A stretch of 64,000 nt of DNA from CAZRIE01 sp964600075 (lineage in GTDB: Bacteria > Bacteroidota > Bacteroidia > Flavobacteriales > Flavobacteriaceae): assembly GCA_964600075.1 (NCBI GenBank), contig CAZRIE010000003.1, positions 1 to 64,000 of the forward strand, given 5' to 3'. The translations under genes were made by a program, and so were the position numbers. Positions 37,005 through 46,485 of the stretch are shown in pieces (position 1 is the first letter of the stretch; each line of letters opens with the position of its first letter). A model generated the notes under the pieces. That model did no database searches. It had not been told where the DNA came from and saw nothing but the letters and a program-made list of their open reading frames with translations.

Positions 37005-37012
37005 CAAATATA
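37005..37012 (-). promoter_or_regulatory. -7 box of tadA
   Basis: On the minus strand TATATTTG, matching TAnnTTTG, 26 bp before ATG 36978. No TTG at proper spacing is visible. Confidence 0.45.
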
Positions 37013-37029
37013 GTTTTCTGGCACAAAAA

Positions 37030-37053
37030 AACCCTCCATGGAAATAGAGGGTT
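37030..37053 (-). terminator. Terminator downstream of the lipoprotein at 37078-38220
   Basis: On the minus strand AACCCTC and GAGGGTT form a 7-bp stem around a 10-base loop, followed by a run of six Ts. It separates this lipoprotein from tadA on the same strand. Confidence 0.65.
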
Positions 37054-37077
37054 CTTAAAAAGAGTTTTTTTTAAAAT

Positions 37078-38220
37078 CTATTTTTCAAAATATGTTTTAT
37101 ATAAAAGATCGATAATGCCGTCATTGTCATCATCATATTCTTCCATAACAATGAACGCATTTCCGTCTACGGTAATTTTACCATCGAAAATCAACTCTCC
37201 TTCTCCGGGATCATAGGTCTCCGACTCAGAAAGAACTCCGTCTTCAGTATCTGACCAGCTATATTCGACCAAAGTCAATCGCGATTCGCCCTTCACATAT
37301 GCCCAGTTTCCAAGACTTTCATATCCATAGGTCCTCAATGCATCCTTATAGACAGCTTCGCACGCTTCTTCAGTCGCAGCGGTATCTAGAACTTGCCTTT
37401 TGCTTTGATCATTATATGAGTAGGTGCCATCAGCTTTCAAAGTAAGTTTTGCAATTTCTGTAGTTTCGCACTCAAAGAATGACGTGAACTCTTGATTACA
37501 AGTTGTTGATAAAAAACCACTCTCAAAACTCATACAGTCCTCTTCTCCGAGAACAGTAACTGAGGTCTGACCGTCATAGGTCTCTTCAGATTTCACATTA
37601 TTCCATTCAGCTACCAATTCGGCATAACCGCCCCAACTTTCTACAGTGGCGCAAACCTCACTTGGCCCACTGATGTTTCCTTCTGCATCATATACGCATA
37701 CCACGTAACAGAATGTTCCTGGCTCAATATTTACATTAAAATCCACATCGATAACCGTTGCTTCATCATTCTTAGCAACCAATGCACCTTTGTTTTTTTT
37801 ATCAAAATTAAAACCTTTTTTTGATGCCGTAATTTTACTACTTTTCGAGTTTGCCGAAATATCAATATCATAATAACTATCTGAAACCGTTCCGTCCTCA
37901 GATTTGAATTGAATATAAGCACCGGCCAATTCAACATTTGAACTCACCGAAACATCAAAGCCTTCGCCTAAAAATGCTGTTTTTGAAGTGCTCGAAACAT
38001 CCAAAGTTATTCCCTCGTTAGGTGTTGGGGGAACTCCATCTTTTTTTGTTCCACCCTCGATGATAACATTATCTGAAACACTATTTGCCTCTAATGGGGT
38101 TTGTTCCTGTTGTTCCGCTTCTTTTTCAAATTCTTCAGCTACATTTTCAGGGGCATCTTTTCCGCAAGAGGTAGCTATAAATAAAGCAACTATAGCTGCA
38201 CTTCTAAAAATAATCTTCAT
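37078..38220 (-). CDS. Hypothetical lipoprotein with possible C-terminal lipocalin-like domain
   Basis: 380 residues. Lipoprotein signal (lipobox ATSC, Cys about 19), then an acidic linker (about 25-60, with EEFEKEAEQQEQTPLE) and an Ig-like/beta-rich middle (LDVSSTSKTAFLGEGFDVSVS to SGPSEVCATVES). The C-terminal part has LTLKADGTYSYND and LGNWAYVKGESRLTLVEYS, a pattern seen in small lipocalin-like beta-barrels of Bacteroidota. Eight or so cysteines in the C-terminal half could form disulfides. No recognised function. A terminator follows; upstream is dxs on the other strand. Confidence 0.75.
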   Translation of the reverse strand: MKIIFRSAAIVALFIATSCGKDAPENVAEEFEKEAEQQEQTPLEANSVSDNVIIEGGTKKDGVPPTPNEGITLDVSSTSKTAFLGEGFDVSVSSNVELAGAYIQFKSEDGTVSDSYYDIDISANSKSSKITASKKGFNFDKKNKGALVAKNDEATVIDVDFNVNIEPGTFCYVVCVYDAEGNISGPSEVCATVESWGGYAELVAEWNNVKSEETYDGQTSVTVLGEEDCMSFESGFLSTTCNQEFTSFFECETTEIAKLTLKADGTYSYNDQSKRQVLDTAATEEACEAVYKDALRTYGYESLGNWAYVKGESRLTLVEYSWSDTEDGVLSESETYDPGEGELIFDGKITVDGNAFIVMEEYDDDNDGIIDLLYKTYFEK

Positions 38221-38377
38221 TTGTATTGTTTTAGGGTTTATGAATCAAATACCCGAACGATTATCTGGAGTGTTAATTACTAACGACAAACTTAATGTTG
38301 TGAATTGCTAAAAAACCAGTATGAAATTTTGAAAAATTGTAGCTTTACATCTTCAAAATCTACGAGTGGAAAAAAAC

Positions 38378-40141
38378 ATGCTTGCAAAGATTGAATTTCC
38401 CAAAGACCTTCGCAAACTAAAGTCTAGCGAGCTGCCCCAACTCGCCCAAGAACTCCGCAATTTCATTATAGATATCGTTTCAACAAAAGAAGGGCATTTA
38501 GGAGCCAGCCTCGGCGTTGTTGAACTTACTATTGCACTTCATTATATTTTCGACACCCCGAACGACAAATTGATTTGGGATGTCGGCCACCAAGCCTACG
38601 GTCATAAAATACTGACCGGCCGAAAGGCCATTTTTGATACCAATCGGCAACTGGGCGGCATTAGTGGATTTCCGAAAAGGAGCGAAAGTGAGTACGATAC
38701 GTTTGGCACCGGACATAGTTCAACCTCTATCTCCGCTATTTTGGGAATGGCCCTAGCATCTCGATTACAAGGGCATTACCGAAGACAACATATCGCTGTT
38801 ATAGGGGATGCTTCTATCGCGAGTGGAATGGCCTTTGAAGCCCTGAATCATCTCGGCTCTACGGACGCGAACGTGCTGGTTATCTTAAACGACAATGCCA
38901 TTGGCATCGACCCCAGCGTGGGGGCATTAAAAAAATACCTGACCAATGTAAAAAAAGGCACGGCCAAGGACGAAAACATTTTCGAGTGTCTGAATTTTAA
39001 TTACACTGGGCCTGTCGATGGCCATGATATCAACGTACTTCTTGAAGAATTGAAACGCTTAAAATCTGTAGAAGGGCCGAAACTACTTCATGTGATTACG
39101 ACCAAGGGAAAAGGACTTCAAAAAGCCGAGGAGAATCAAGTTACTTATCATGCCCCCGGAAAATTTGACAAAAATACAGGAGAGCTTCAAAAAAAGTCAA
39201 CTGAAAATCAACTGTTAAAATATCAAGACGTCTTTGGCCACACAATAGTCGAACTCGCGCGTGAAAATCGGAAAATAGTCGGTATTACACCAGCTATGCC
39301 AACGGGTAGCTCACTCAAATATATGATGGATCAAATTCCCGATAGGGCCTTTGATGTCGGCATTGCAGAACAACATGCCGTTACAATGGCCGCAGGCATG
39401 TCAGCAGAAGGCTTGATTGTTTTTTGTAATATTTACGCTACCTTTCTACAACGGGCCTATGATCAGGTAATACACGATGTTGCCTTGCAAAATTTGCCTG
39501 TTATTTTTTGCTTGGATCGCTCCGGTATTGTGGGCCAAGACGGTGCCACCCACCATGGGGTATTTGATATGGCCTATTTGCGTTGTGTACCGAATCTTGT
39601 GATTTATTGTCCGATGAACGAAACGGAACTCCGTAATATAATGTACACGGCACAATTGGGCTTACCATACCCTATTGCAATAAGGTATCCAAGAGGTCGA
39701 GGCGTTCAGGCAAACTGGAGAACCCCCTTTGAAAAAATAGAAATCGGACGTTCGAAAGTCTTGAAAAAAGGCACAAAAATAGCCGTGCTCTCTATTGGCC
39801 ATATCGGAAATGTTGTCTCTGAAGTAATTGACGAAATTGACGAAAAAGAAAAAATTGGGCATTATGATATGGGGTTCGTTAAACCGCTCGACAAAAAACA
39901 ACTTCAAAAAATACTTCAACAATATCAACATATACTTACTATTGAAGATGGTTGTAAATCGGGCGGTTTTGGAAGTGCAGTACTTGAATTTGCTAACGAA
40001 ATAGGTCATGCCCATAAATTGGTTATTTTGGGTATTGATGATGTTTTCCTAGACCACGGCACTGTTGAAGAACTACATGGCTTGGCAAAAATCGATGCAT
40101 CTGCTATAAAAAATCAACTAAAAATATTCCTCTGTGTGTAA
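38378..40141 (+). CDS. dxs: 1-deoxy-D-xylulose-5-phosphate synthase
   Basis: 587 residues from ATG 38378; GTG 38366 four codons earlier is an alternative. First enzyme of the MEP isoprenoid pathway: pyruvate plus glyceraldehyde 3-phosphate to DXP, thiamine-diphosphate dependent. The segments GHLGASLGVVELTIALHYIF, WDVGHQAYGHKILTGR and FGTGHSSTSISAILGMA are intact. The thiamine motif reads GDASIASGMAFEALNH...ILNDN instead of the usual GDGAxTxGMAFEA. The transketolase middle domain has DVGIAEQHAVTMAAGMS, the C-terminal part PIAIRYPRG. It supplies precursors for the polyprenyl synthase and carotenoid enzymes in this window. The next gene overlaps its end by 8 bp. Confidence 0.95.
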   Translation: MLAKIEFPKDLRKLKSSELPQLAQELRNFIIDIVSTKEGHLGASLGVVELTIALHYIFDTPNDKLIWDVGHQAYGHKILTGRKAIFDTNRQLGGISGFPKRSESEYDTFGTGHSSTSISAILGMALASRLQGHYRRQHIAVIGDASIASGMAFEALNHLGSTDANVLVILNDNAIGIDPSVGALKKYLTNVKKGTAKDENIFECLNFNYTGPVDGHDINVLLEELKRLKSVEGPKLLHVITTKGKGLQKAEENQVTYHAPGKFDKNTGELQKKSTENQLLKYQDVFGHTIVELARENRKIVGITPAMPTGSSLKYMMDQIPDRAFDVGIAEQHAVTMAAGMSAEGLIVFCNIYATFLQRAYDQVIHDVALQNLPVIFCLDRSGIVGQDGATHHGVFDMAYLRCVPNLVIYCPMNETELRNIMYTAQLGLPYPIAIRYPRGRGVQANWRTPFEKIEIGRSKVLKKGTKIAVLSIGHIGNVVSEVIDEIDEKEKIGHYDMGFVKPLDKKQLQKILQQYQHILTIEDGCKSGGFGSAVLEFANEIGHAHKLVILGIDDVFLDHGTVEELHGLAKIDASAIKNQLKIFLCV

Positions 40142-41264
40142 CGACCTACTTAGAACTTACGTTTTTGGCCTTCTATTTTGTTTCTCTATTTCTATCCTAT
40201 CGGCCCAAGATAGCGATGCGCTTTCGCTTGAACAGCAGATAGATTCTATGGTCGTTGATACTACAGTAGTCGATACGGTTGTAATCCGTAGGACTTTGAA
40301 GAAGATAAAAATCGTTCCGAGAAGTGTTAATCTGATGAACCCGGTGATTTCATTTAAAAGTACAAAAGCGTTGAACGAAAAACCAAATCGTTTCAGGGTG
40401 CCCTCTTTTTGGACGAATATTAACAAGCTCGGGGCTAATTTTAGTCAAGTAGCGTTTGTAAATTGGAACGCAGGTGGTAATAATGCCATATCGGCCATAG
40501 GTAATGCCCGTTTCGAACGCAATTACAAGTTTCGTTATATTCAATGGGACAATTACCTCGAAATGCGCTATGGCCTTAACGCTCAAGAAGGGCAAAAACC
40601 TCGTAAAACAGACGATGCCGTCCGTTTGAGTTCGACCTTTGGATTTCAACGAGATACGATAAGCAACTGGTATTATTCCGCTAGGGCAAATTTTAACACC
40701 CAGTTTTCCGATGGTTTCAAATATCCCGACAGAACGACGCCGATTTCTAGGTTTATGGCGCCGGGCTATTCTTTTGTGGGCGCAGGTGCATCATACATAA
40801 CCAAAGACCAAAAGTTGAATATTTATATTTCGCCAATTACTCAAAAGACGACCTTTGTACTAGATGACGATTTGGCCAATAAAGGTGCGTTCGGGGTACA
40901 AAGAGCTGTTTTGGATGCCAATGGCAATATTATTGAAAAGGGTAAAAAAACATTTTTAGAATTCGGAATCCTTCTCACAAATCAGTATGAAAAAGAAATC
41001 TGGGAAAATATGCTACTGAAGCATCGACTTAGTCTATACACGGACTATTTGCGAAATTTTGGCAACATCGACGTCGATTGGGAACTCAATATCGACCTTC
41101 AGGTCAACAAATACATAGTAACCTCTATCGGTACCCATATTATCTATGATGATGATATTCTGTTCGATGAGCAAAAAAACGATGAGGGATTGATAATCGA
41201 CCCCGGTAGGCCCCGAATACAGTTCAAACAGGTGCTGGGTGTAGGGGTTTTATATGCTTTTTAA
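40134..41264 (+). CDS. DUF3078 domain-containing outer-membrane-like protein
   Basis: 376 residues. A signal peptide (about 1-24, ending ILSAQ) is followed by a linker rich in Asp/Val/Thr (DSMVVDTTVVDTVVIRR), then a beta-strand-rich domain (WTNINKLGANFSQVAFVNWNAGGNNAISAIGN) matching DUF3078 as I know it from Bacteroidota, probably an outer-membrane barrel. Function unknown. The only usable start is GTG at 40134: it gives the signal peptide, no ATG is nearby, and it overlaps the last 8 bp of dxs in another frame. It is therefore translated by coupling to dxs. Confidence 0.85.
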   Translation: MCNDLLRTYVFGLLFCFSISILSAQDSDALSLEQQIDSMVVDTTVVDTVVIRRTLKKIKIVPRSVNLMNPVISFKSTKALNEKPNRFRVPSFWTNINKLGANFSQVAFVNWNAGGNNAISAIGNARFERNYKFRYIQWDNYLEMRYGLNAQEGQKPRKTDDAVRLSSTFGFQRDTISNWYYSARANFNTQFSDGFKYPDRTTPISRFMAPGYSFVGAGASYITKDQKLNIYISPITQKTTFVLDDDLANKGAFGVQRAVLDANGNIIEKGKKTFLEFGILLTNQYEKEIWENMLLKHRLSLYTDYLRNFGNIDVDWELNIDLQVNKYIVTSIGTHIIYDDDILFDEQKNDEGLIIDPGRPRIQFKQVLGVGVLYAF

Positions 41265-41394
41265 AAAAGTGAAAGAACAAGTACAAGTGTCGAGTTCAAA
41301 TAAAACCTACTTTTGAAGACAGCCCTAGACTATTGAAGGTGGCCCCATACTGAACTATATCCGCTCCTATATTTTGTTTCTAATCTTGAATTTT

Positions 41395-42753
41395 TCAAAG
41401 CTGCTTTCCCATAATCTTATTGTGGATATGAACTGCGGCACTATCGGAAAGACTCGCTACATAACAGCACGTATTTAGTAGGATATCATAAACGGAAGAA
41501 CTTGTAGTTCTATAAAATTTGGGTAGAGTTTGCAGCATCAGATCATCATAATTAGAAGCACAGTATTCACGATTTCGTATCAAGGCATTTGTGTACACAT
41601 CGAGAATATCGGAAATGATTTTATATCCTGCAATTTCTTTCTCTACAACTTCCTGAGACCGATATATCTTGTTTATACTTAATGTGATGATATCAGCAAT
41701 TTGTGCTTTATAGGTGCTTTTATCTAACAAAGAGCTTTCAAAAGTACCATTTAGTATTTTTTCTTCATTAGCAGTAAATACGGCGATAGCGTCTCTTATC
41801 AAGGTACTTATTGCAAGCGCGCGTAGGTAGCTTAATCTATCTTCCTTAAAGACCAATGAATTATATTTTTTGGTATTTATCGTGTTTTTAACAAGTTTAA
41901 TGAGGTATTCCAACGCGAAATCCTCAGAGATAAGACCAAGATTGATCCCGTCTTCAAAATCAATTATGGTGTAACAGATATCATCGGCGGCTTCTACCAA
42001 AAAGGTCAATGGGTGTCTGGCATAGGAAATAGTTTCTCCTTTGCGGGTCTGCAACAATTCCAATTCATTGGCCACGGCCTCAAAAGTCGCTGTATCAGAT
42101 TGAAAAAAACCAAATTTTTTATCGGCAATATGTTTAGTTGGTTTTTTAGGAAGTGATTCCTTAGGGTACTTCATAAACGCACCCAAGGTAGCATAACTTA
42201 AACGCAAACCGCCCGTTACGCCCTCACGCGATTGCGTAAGCAGCCGAAAACCATTCGCGTTCCCCTCGAAATCAATAATGTCTTGATATTCCTTTTGAGA
42301 AAGAACCGTTTGGTATTTTTTTCCGTTCCCGTTTTTAAAATATTCGCCGATGGCCTTTTCGCCGCTATGGCCAAATGGTGGGTTTCCAATATCATGTGCC
42401 AATGATGCCGCTGCCACGATCGCTCCAAAATCGTTGAAGCGATAGCCATGAACCTCACTGAGGTACGGGTGTCTTTCCAATATTTGTTGCCCGGCAATTC
42501 GGCCAAGACTGCGGCCCACCACGGAAACTTCTAAACTATGGGTCAAACGTGTGTGAACGAAATCTGTCTTTGAAAGCGGAATGACCTGCGTCTTATCCTG
42601 AAGGCTGCGAAATGCTGCCGAGAATATGATACGGTCATAATCGACCTCAAAGCCCAAACGGGTCTCGTCTTGTTCTTTTCGAAGTCTTTTATAGGTATCG
42701 CCATGGCGTTTTAGTGAGAGAAGTTTTTCCCAATTCATTACGGTCGTTTGCAT
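41395..42753 (-). CDS. dgt: Deoxyguanosinetriphosphate triphosphohydrolase (dGTPase)
   Basis: 452 residues. HD-domain phosphohydrolase: LTHSLEVSVVG supplies the first His, SLAHDIGNPPFGHSGE the HD pair, and VEAADDICYTIIDFEDG the last Asp. The N-terminus DRIIFSAAFRSLQDKTQVIPL is diagnostic for the dGTPase group. It hydrolyses dGTP (or other dNTPs) to the nucleoside and triphosphate, so it shapes dNTP pools. Start at ATG 42753, or ATG 42738 (MNWEKLLSLKRHGDTYKRLR), which fits family N-termini equally well. Divergent from the small exported protein at 42901; monocistronic. Confidence 0.93.
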   Translation of the reverse strand: MQTTVMNWEKLLSLKRHGDTYKRLRKEQDETRLGFEVDYDRIIFSAAFRSLQDKTQVIPLSKTDFVHTRLTHSLEVSVVGRSLGRIAGQQILERHPYLSEVHGYRFNDFGAIVAAASLAHDIGNPPFGHSGEKAIGEYFKNGNGKKYQTVLSQKEYQDIIDFEGNANGFRLLTQSREGVTGGLRLSYATLGAFMKYPKESLPKKPTKHIADKKFGFFQSDTATFEAVANELELLQTRKGETISYARHPLTFLVEAADDICYTIIDFEDGINLGLISEDFALEYLIKLVKNTINTKKYNSLVFKEDRLSYLRALAISTLIRDAIAVFTANEEKILNGTFESSLLDKSTYKAQIADIITLSINKIYRSQEVVEKEIAGYKIISDILDVYTNALIRNREYCASNYDDLMLQTLPKFYRTTSSSVYDILLNTCCYVASLSDSAAVHIHNKIMGKQL

Positions 42754-42900
42754 ATGGCAAGATACATTTTTTCGATTTTAGTTCTGAGATTTCTAAAAAA
42801 CAACTAACCAACATTTAACCTTAAAAACACATAGTTTTAATCTAAATTTTACGCCAACTTAACATTGAGGGATTTTCTTTGTATCAAAGAAAAATACGAT

Positions 42901-43299
42901 ATGAAAAATCTGTTTTTGCTATTAATTCTGGTTGCTACCACAAGTCTTTTTGCCCAGAACCAAGGAGCAATCAAAGGAAACATTGTTGATTTAGATTTGG
43001 GTGGTGAGCCCCTTATCTTCGCCGACGTTTCCCTAAAAGGCACCCCCTGGAATACGCAGACCAACTTCAATGGTAATTTCGAAATATTAGATGTCGCTCC
43101 CGGCAGTTATACAGTAGAAATTATTTCTTTAGGCTATGAAAACTTGAAAATACCTATTGAAGTTGAAGCGAACTCCTTGGTGCAAATCGAAACTGGCATT
43201 CAAGCTAAATCTATTAGCATTGATGAAGTATCTTTTTTAGATATTTCGGAAAGGTATGAGAGTGATGCGTTGGACAAAGCCGAAAAGAGGCTACCCTAA
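42901..43299 (+). CDS. Small exported protein with carboxypeptidase-regulatory-like domain
   Basis: 132 residues from ATG 42901 (MKNLFLLLILVATTSLFAQ, a clear signal peptide). Nearly the whole mature protein is one carboxypeptidase-regulatory-like beta-sandwich (GAIKGNIVDLDLGGEPLIFADVSLKG...SYTVEIISLGYE), the domain that heads TonB receptors at 4717 and 8349. Here it stands alone, without plug or barrel. An upstream in-frame TTG at 42865 would add 12 residues and spoil the signal peptide. Role unknown; possibly an envelope scaffold, or the remnant head of a receptor. Confidence 0.75.
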   Translation: MKNLFLLLILVATTSLFAQNQGAIKGNIVDLDLGGEPLIFADVSLKGTPWNTQTNFNGNFEILDVAPGSYTVEIISLGYENLKIPIEVEANSLVQIETGIQAKSISIDEVSFLDISERYESDALDKAEKRLP

Positions 43300-43393
43300 A
43301 TAATTCGTCACTAAAACCGTTATTTCCACCCTCAAATAGTCCATACCGTTTATTAAAAACCTGAGATACTGTTCAGTTTTCTTATATTGCGAT

Positions 43394-43933
43394 ATGCTGC
43401 TCAGACTTCAAAAGTGCAAACCCATTGACTTGGATTTACTCGCCCAAATCTCGATAAAAACCTTTGTAGATGCCTTTGAGAAGGCCAATGATCCGATAGA
43501 CTTCAAGAGTTATACCGACCAAGCCTTTTCGCGTGAAACGCTGCTCAGTGAACTCAACAATACCGATACTTCTTTTTATTTTGTTTTCAAGGATACTCAT
43601 CTTATTGGTTATTTCAAATTGAACGAAAATCAAGCGCAAACCGATTTGAAATCAAAGGAAACCATAGAGCTTGAACGTATTTATGTTGTTGAAAATTTTC
43701 AAGGACAACACATCGGAAAATGGATGCTCAATGAAGTCAAGAAAATAGCATTCGAGAAACAAAAAGAATTTCTTTGGCTAGGGGTCTGGCAAGAGAATGG
43801 TAAGGCCATTAGGTTTTATGAAAAACACGGATTTTCAAAATTCGCTGAACATCCTTATTATATCGGAAATGATAAACAGACCGATTGGCTGATGCGCTGC
43901 GCTGTCAAAAATGATTTCGATTCCGAAATTTAA
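43394..43933 (+). CDS. GNAT family N-acetyltransferase
   Basis: 179 residues. The GNAT fold is recognisable from ERIYVVENFQGQHIGKWMLNEVKKIA (beta-4 and the acetyl-CoA pyrophosphate loop, QGQHIGK about 108-114), FLWLGVWQENGKAIRFYEKHGFSKF (beta-5 and the C-terminal region) and a closing WLMRC. Cytoplasmic enzyme acetylating an amino group; small-molecule or ribosomal-protein targets are both possible. ATG at 43394. Isolated gene with no operon partner. Confidence 0.88.
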   Translation: MLLRLQKCKPIDLDLLAQISIKTFVDAFEKANDPIDFKSYTDQAFSRETLLSELNNTDTSFYFVFKDTHLIGYFKLNENQAQTDLKSKETIELERIYVVENFQGQHIGKWMLNEVKKIAFEKQKEFLWLGVWQENGKAIRFYEKHGFSKFAEHPYYIGNDKQTDWLMRCAVKNDFDSEI

Positions 43934-43984
43934 GTATATTGTTAATACTGACATGGCTTATAATTTTCAAAAAAACTACCTCCG

Positions 43985-44197
43985 CTAAAGATTCAGTCTT
44001 TTTAAGAATAAAGGTTTGTACAACCTCCCTAAAGGTATTTTTTGCTCCCCGAGATACAAAAGGTTTCCATTCATTTTTTCGATAACCTTATAATTAGCGT
44101 TGAAAAAAGTGAGCAGAATAGTAGAATCGCCAGTGGTATCTTTGGAAAAGGGTAAAAGGACATCATGGACGAGGGAAACTATCGGCCCAATTACAGC
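43985..44197 (-). pseudogene. Possible gene remnant, about 70 codons without a start
   Basis: On the minus strand an open stretch runs from a stop at 44198-44200 to a TAG at 43985-43987. Its translation has ordinary protein composition (for instance VSLVHDVLLPFSKDTTGDS, then FFNANYKVIEKMNGNLLYLG), but no initiation codon precedes most of it. It lies directly downstream of the methionine aminotransferase on the same strand. I recognise no family. It could be the tail of a decayed gene, or chance. Confidence 0.3.
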
Positions 44198-44223
44198 TCA
44201 ATACCAACTGCTCTACCACAAGA

Positions 44224-45381
44224 CTAGAGTTTTCTTAAAATCTCGACAGCTCTCTCTATCGTTTCGTGCTTCTTAGCAAAGCAGAACCTCAATACACCAT
44301 CTTGACGATGAGCCACATTAAAAGATGATATTGGAATACTTGCCAATTTATGGTCAATAATCAGACGCTTGGCCAAGATCTCATCACTTTCGTTAGTGAT
44401 TTGAGCATAGTTTATTAATTGAAAATAGGTGCCTTGTGAAGGGGTGAATTTGAATTTTGATTCTTTCAGCCCAGCTAAAAATAAGTCTCTTTTTTCTTGA
44501 TAAAAGGCATTCAGCTCCAAATAGGTCGCCTCGTTTTTTAGGTATTTGGCCAGGGCCCTTTGCACAGGATGATCAACACAGAATACGGCGAACTGGTGGG
44601 TCTTTCTGAATTCGTGCATTAATTCGGCCGGAGCGGCACAGTACCCCATTTTCCAACCGGTCACGTGAAAGGTCTTGCCGAAAGAGGCGCATACAAAACT
44701 ACGTTGGGCCAAATCATCGAACCGAGAGGCACTTTCGTGTTCCTGAGCATCAAAAACAATATGCTCGTAGACCTCATCACTGATTAAGATGATATTAGTC
44801 GGTCGGAGAATTTCCTGCAACTGTAACATATCATCCTTTGAGAAAATACGGCCGCTTGGGTTATGTGGCGTGTTGATTATCACCATTCGCGTCTTGGGCG
44901 TAATCTTACTTTTAAACTCGGCCCAGTCCACCCTATAATCCTTGGCATTTAACTGCACATAAATGGGAATTCCCCCGTTGACTTCAATCGCCGGTTCGTA
45001 ACAATCATAGGCAGGTTTGAGAACAATGACCTCATCGCCTGAATGCACAAAAGCCGTAATTGCCGTAAATATCGCCTGTGTTGCCCCGACGGTTACGGTG
45101 ATTTCCTTTTCAGGGTCATAACTTCTTCCGTGCAGCTTTTCTATTTTTTTGGAAATAATTTCCCGAAGGCCATAATACCCTTGCATAGCTGCATATTGGT
45201 TGTGACCGTCGTTCATGGCTTGCGAAACTAGTTCCATCAGTTTTGGATCGGCCTCAAAATTGGGAAAGCCTTGTGACAGATCTATGGCATCATGTTTTCG
45301 GGCCAAATTACCCACAGTTGTGAAAATGGTGGTTTTTGAGTTGGGGAGTTTTGAAGTAAAATTCAATTTTTTCGAAATCAT
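44224..45381 (-). CDS. Methionine aminotransferase (PLP-dependent, class I/II)
   Basis: 385 residues. Fold type I aminotransferase: LSQGFPNFEADP at the start, the AYDCYEPAIEVNG substrate loop, NTPHNPSGRIF (PLP-binding Asn), ISDEVYEHIVFD (PLP Asp/Tyr), and SFGKTFHVTGWKMGYC with the Schiff-base Lys (KTFHVTGWK). The segments match the YbdL-type methionine aminotransferase group, which takes part in methionine salvage by converting methionine and 2-oxo acids. A kynurenine or broad-range aminotransferase is the alternative. ATG 45381; divergent from the ThuA gene. Confidence 0.9.
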   Translation of the reverse strand: MISKKLNFTSKLPNSKTTIFTTVGNLARKHDAIDLSQGFPNFEADPKLMELVSQAMNDGHNQYAAMQGYYGLREIISKKIEKLHGRSYDPEKEITVTVGATQAIFTAITAFVHSGDEVIVLKPAYDCYEPAIEVNGGIPIYVQLNAKDYRVDWAEFKSKITPKTRMVIINTPHNPSGRIFSKDDMLQLQEILRPTNIILISDEVYEHIVFDAQEHESASRFDDLAQRSFVCASFGKTFHVTGWKMGYCAAPAELMHEFRKTHQFAVFCVDHPVQRALAKYLKNEATYLELNAFYQEKRDLFLAGLKESKFKFTPSQGTYFQLINYAQITNESDEILAKRLIIDHKLASIPISSFNVAHRQDGVLRFCFAKKHETIERAVEILRKL

Positions 45382-45495
45382 TTTTCGATGCTTCGATTAA
45401 GCATTGAATTTACAACTTTATTGGCTATTTAGTTTTTCCATTTTTAATAATCTTCCTTACAATCCCTTATATTTATAGAATCAAAAAAAATATCT

Positions 45496-46485
45496 ATGTG
45501 CAACTTAAGAGTTATACCCCTTTTCTTTTCCTTTGCTTTAAGTACCGCGGCCGTTTTTTCTCAGACCGATAAAGGTGTATCAAACCAAATTATAAAAACC
45601 CTCATCGTAGACGGCCAGAACAACCACGACCAGTGGCCGAAAACCACCTATATGCTAAAACAAGAGATGGAGGCCACAGGTCTTTTTACTGTAGATGTTG
45701 CACGCTCCGCCTTTACTTGGAAAGGAGATGAATATTTGAAGGGGTTTGCCATAGAAGGGATTTCTAAAACGGAAGCCTTGGAAAAACCGAAACCAGACCC
45801 GAATTACAGTCCCGATTTTTCAAAGTATGATTTAGTGGTCACCAATTTCGGATGGAACGCCGCCCCATGGCCCGAGGCCACTCAAAAGAACTTTGAAAAA
45901 TTTATGAAAAAAGGCGGGGGACTGGTTGTTTTTCACGCTGCTGACAACTCTTTTCCAGATTGGGAAGCCTACAATAAAATGATCGGACTTGGTGGATGGG
46001 GCGACCGTACCGAAAAAGATGGACCTTATATGTATTATAATGATGCCGGAGAGTTAATCCGAGACGATTCCCCGGGAAAAGCCGGTGCCCATGGTCCGCA
46101 GCATGAGTATCAGATACAAATCAGAAATAGTGACCATCCGATAACTCAAGGAATGCCGCAAAAGTGGCTGCACACAGAAGACGAACTCTATGAACGTCTG
46201 CGTGGCCCGGCAGAAAACATGGAGATTTTGGCAACGGTTTATGCTTCACCTGATCAGAAGGGTTCCGGTCATCATGAACCGGCCCTGATAACATTGACTT
46301 ATGGCAAGGGTCGTATTTTTCATAACATCATGGGGCATGCCGATTACTCGGTAGAGTGTGTAGGTTTTTTGACTTCGATGCTTCGGGGATCTGAATGGGC
46401 AGCTACAGGCGAAGTGACACAAGAAATTCCAGCAGATTTTCCAACTGCGGAGAAATCAAGCTCACGAAAGTTTGAAAAGAAATAA
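45496..46485 (+). CDS. Secreted ThuA domain protein
   Basis: 329 residues. Signal peptide (about 1-23, ending AVFSQ), then a ThuA-like domain of the glutamine-amidotransferase fold: TLIVDGQNNHDQWPKTTYMLK, YDLVVTNFGWNAAPWPEATQ, GGGLVVFHAADNSFPDW, EYQIQIRNSDHPITQG, GKGRIFHNIMGHAD. The class I glutaminase catalytic triad is not evident, as is usual for ThuA. These proteins occur in sugar-use loci and have been linked to 3-keto-sugar metabolism, but the activity of this one is unproven. Its stop overlaps the next start by one base. With the lipoprotein at 46963 it may form a small glycan-catabolism locus. Confidence 0.85.
   Translation: MCNLRVIPLFFSFALSTAAVFSQTDKGVSNQIIKTLIVDGQNNHDQWPKTTYMLKQEMEATGLFTVDVARSAFTWKGDEYLKGFAIEGISKTEALEKPKPDPNYSPDFSKYDLVVTNFGWNAAPWPEATQKNFEKFMKKGGGLVVFHAADNSFPDWEAYNKMIGLGGWGDRTEKDGPYMYYNDAGELIRDDSPGKAGAHGPQHEYQIQIRNSDHPITQGMPQKWLHTEDELYERLRGPAENMEILATVYASPDQKGSGHHEPALITLTYGKGRIFHNIMGHADYSVECVGFLTSMLRGSEWAATGEVTQEIPADFPTAEKSSSRKFEKK

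Noticed and set aside
44195..44225. Sequence resembling part of a tRNA D-arm (GCTCTACCA stretch)
   Set aside because: No acceptor stem, anticodon or T-loop can be assembled around it on either strand.
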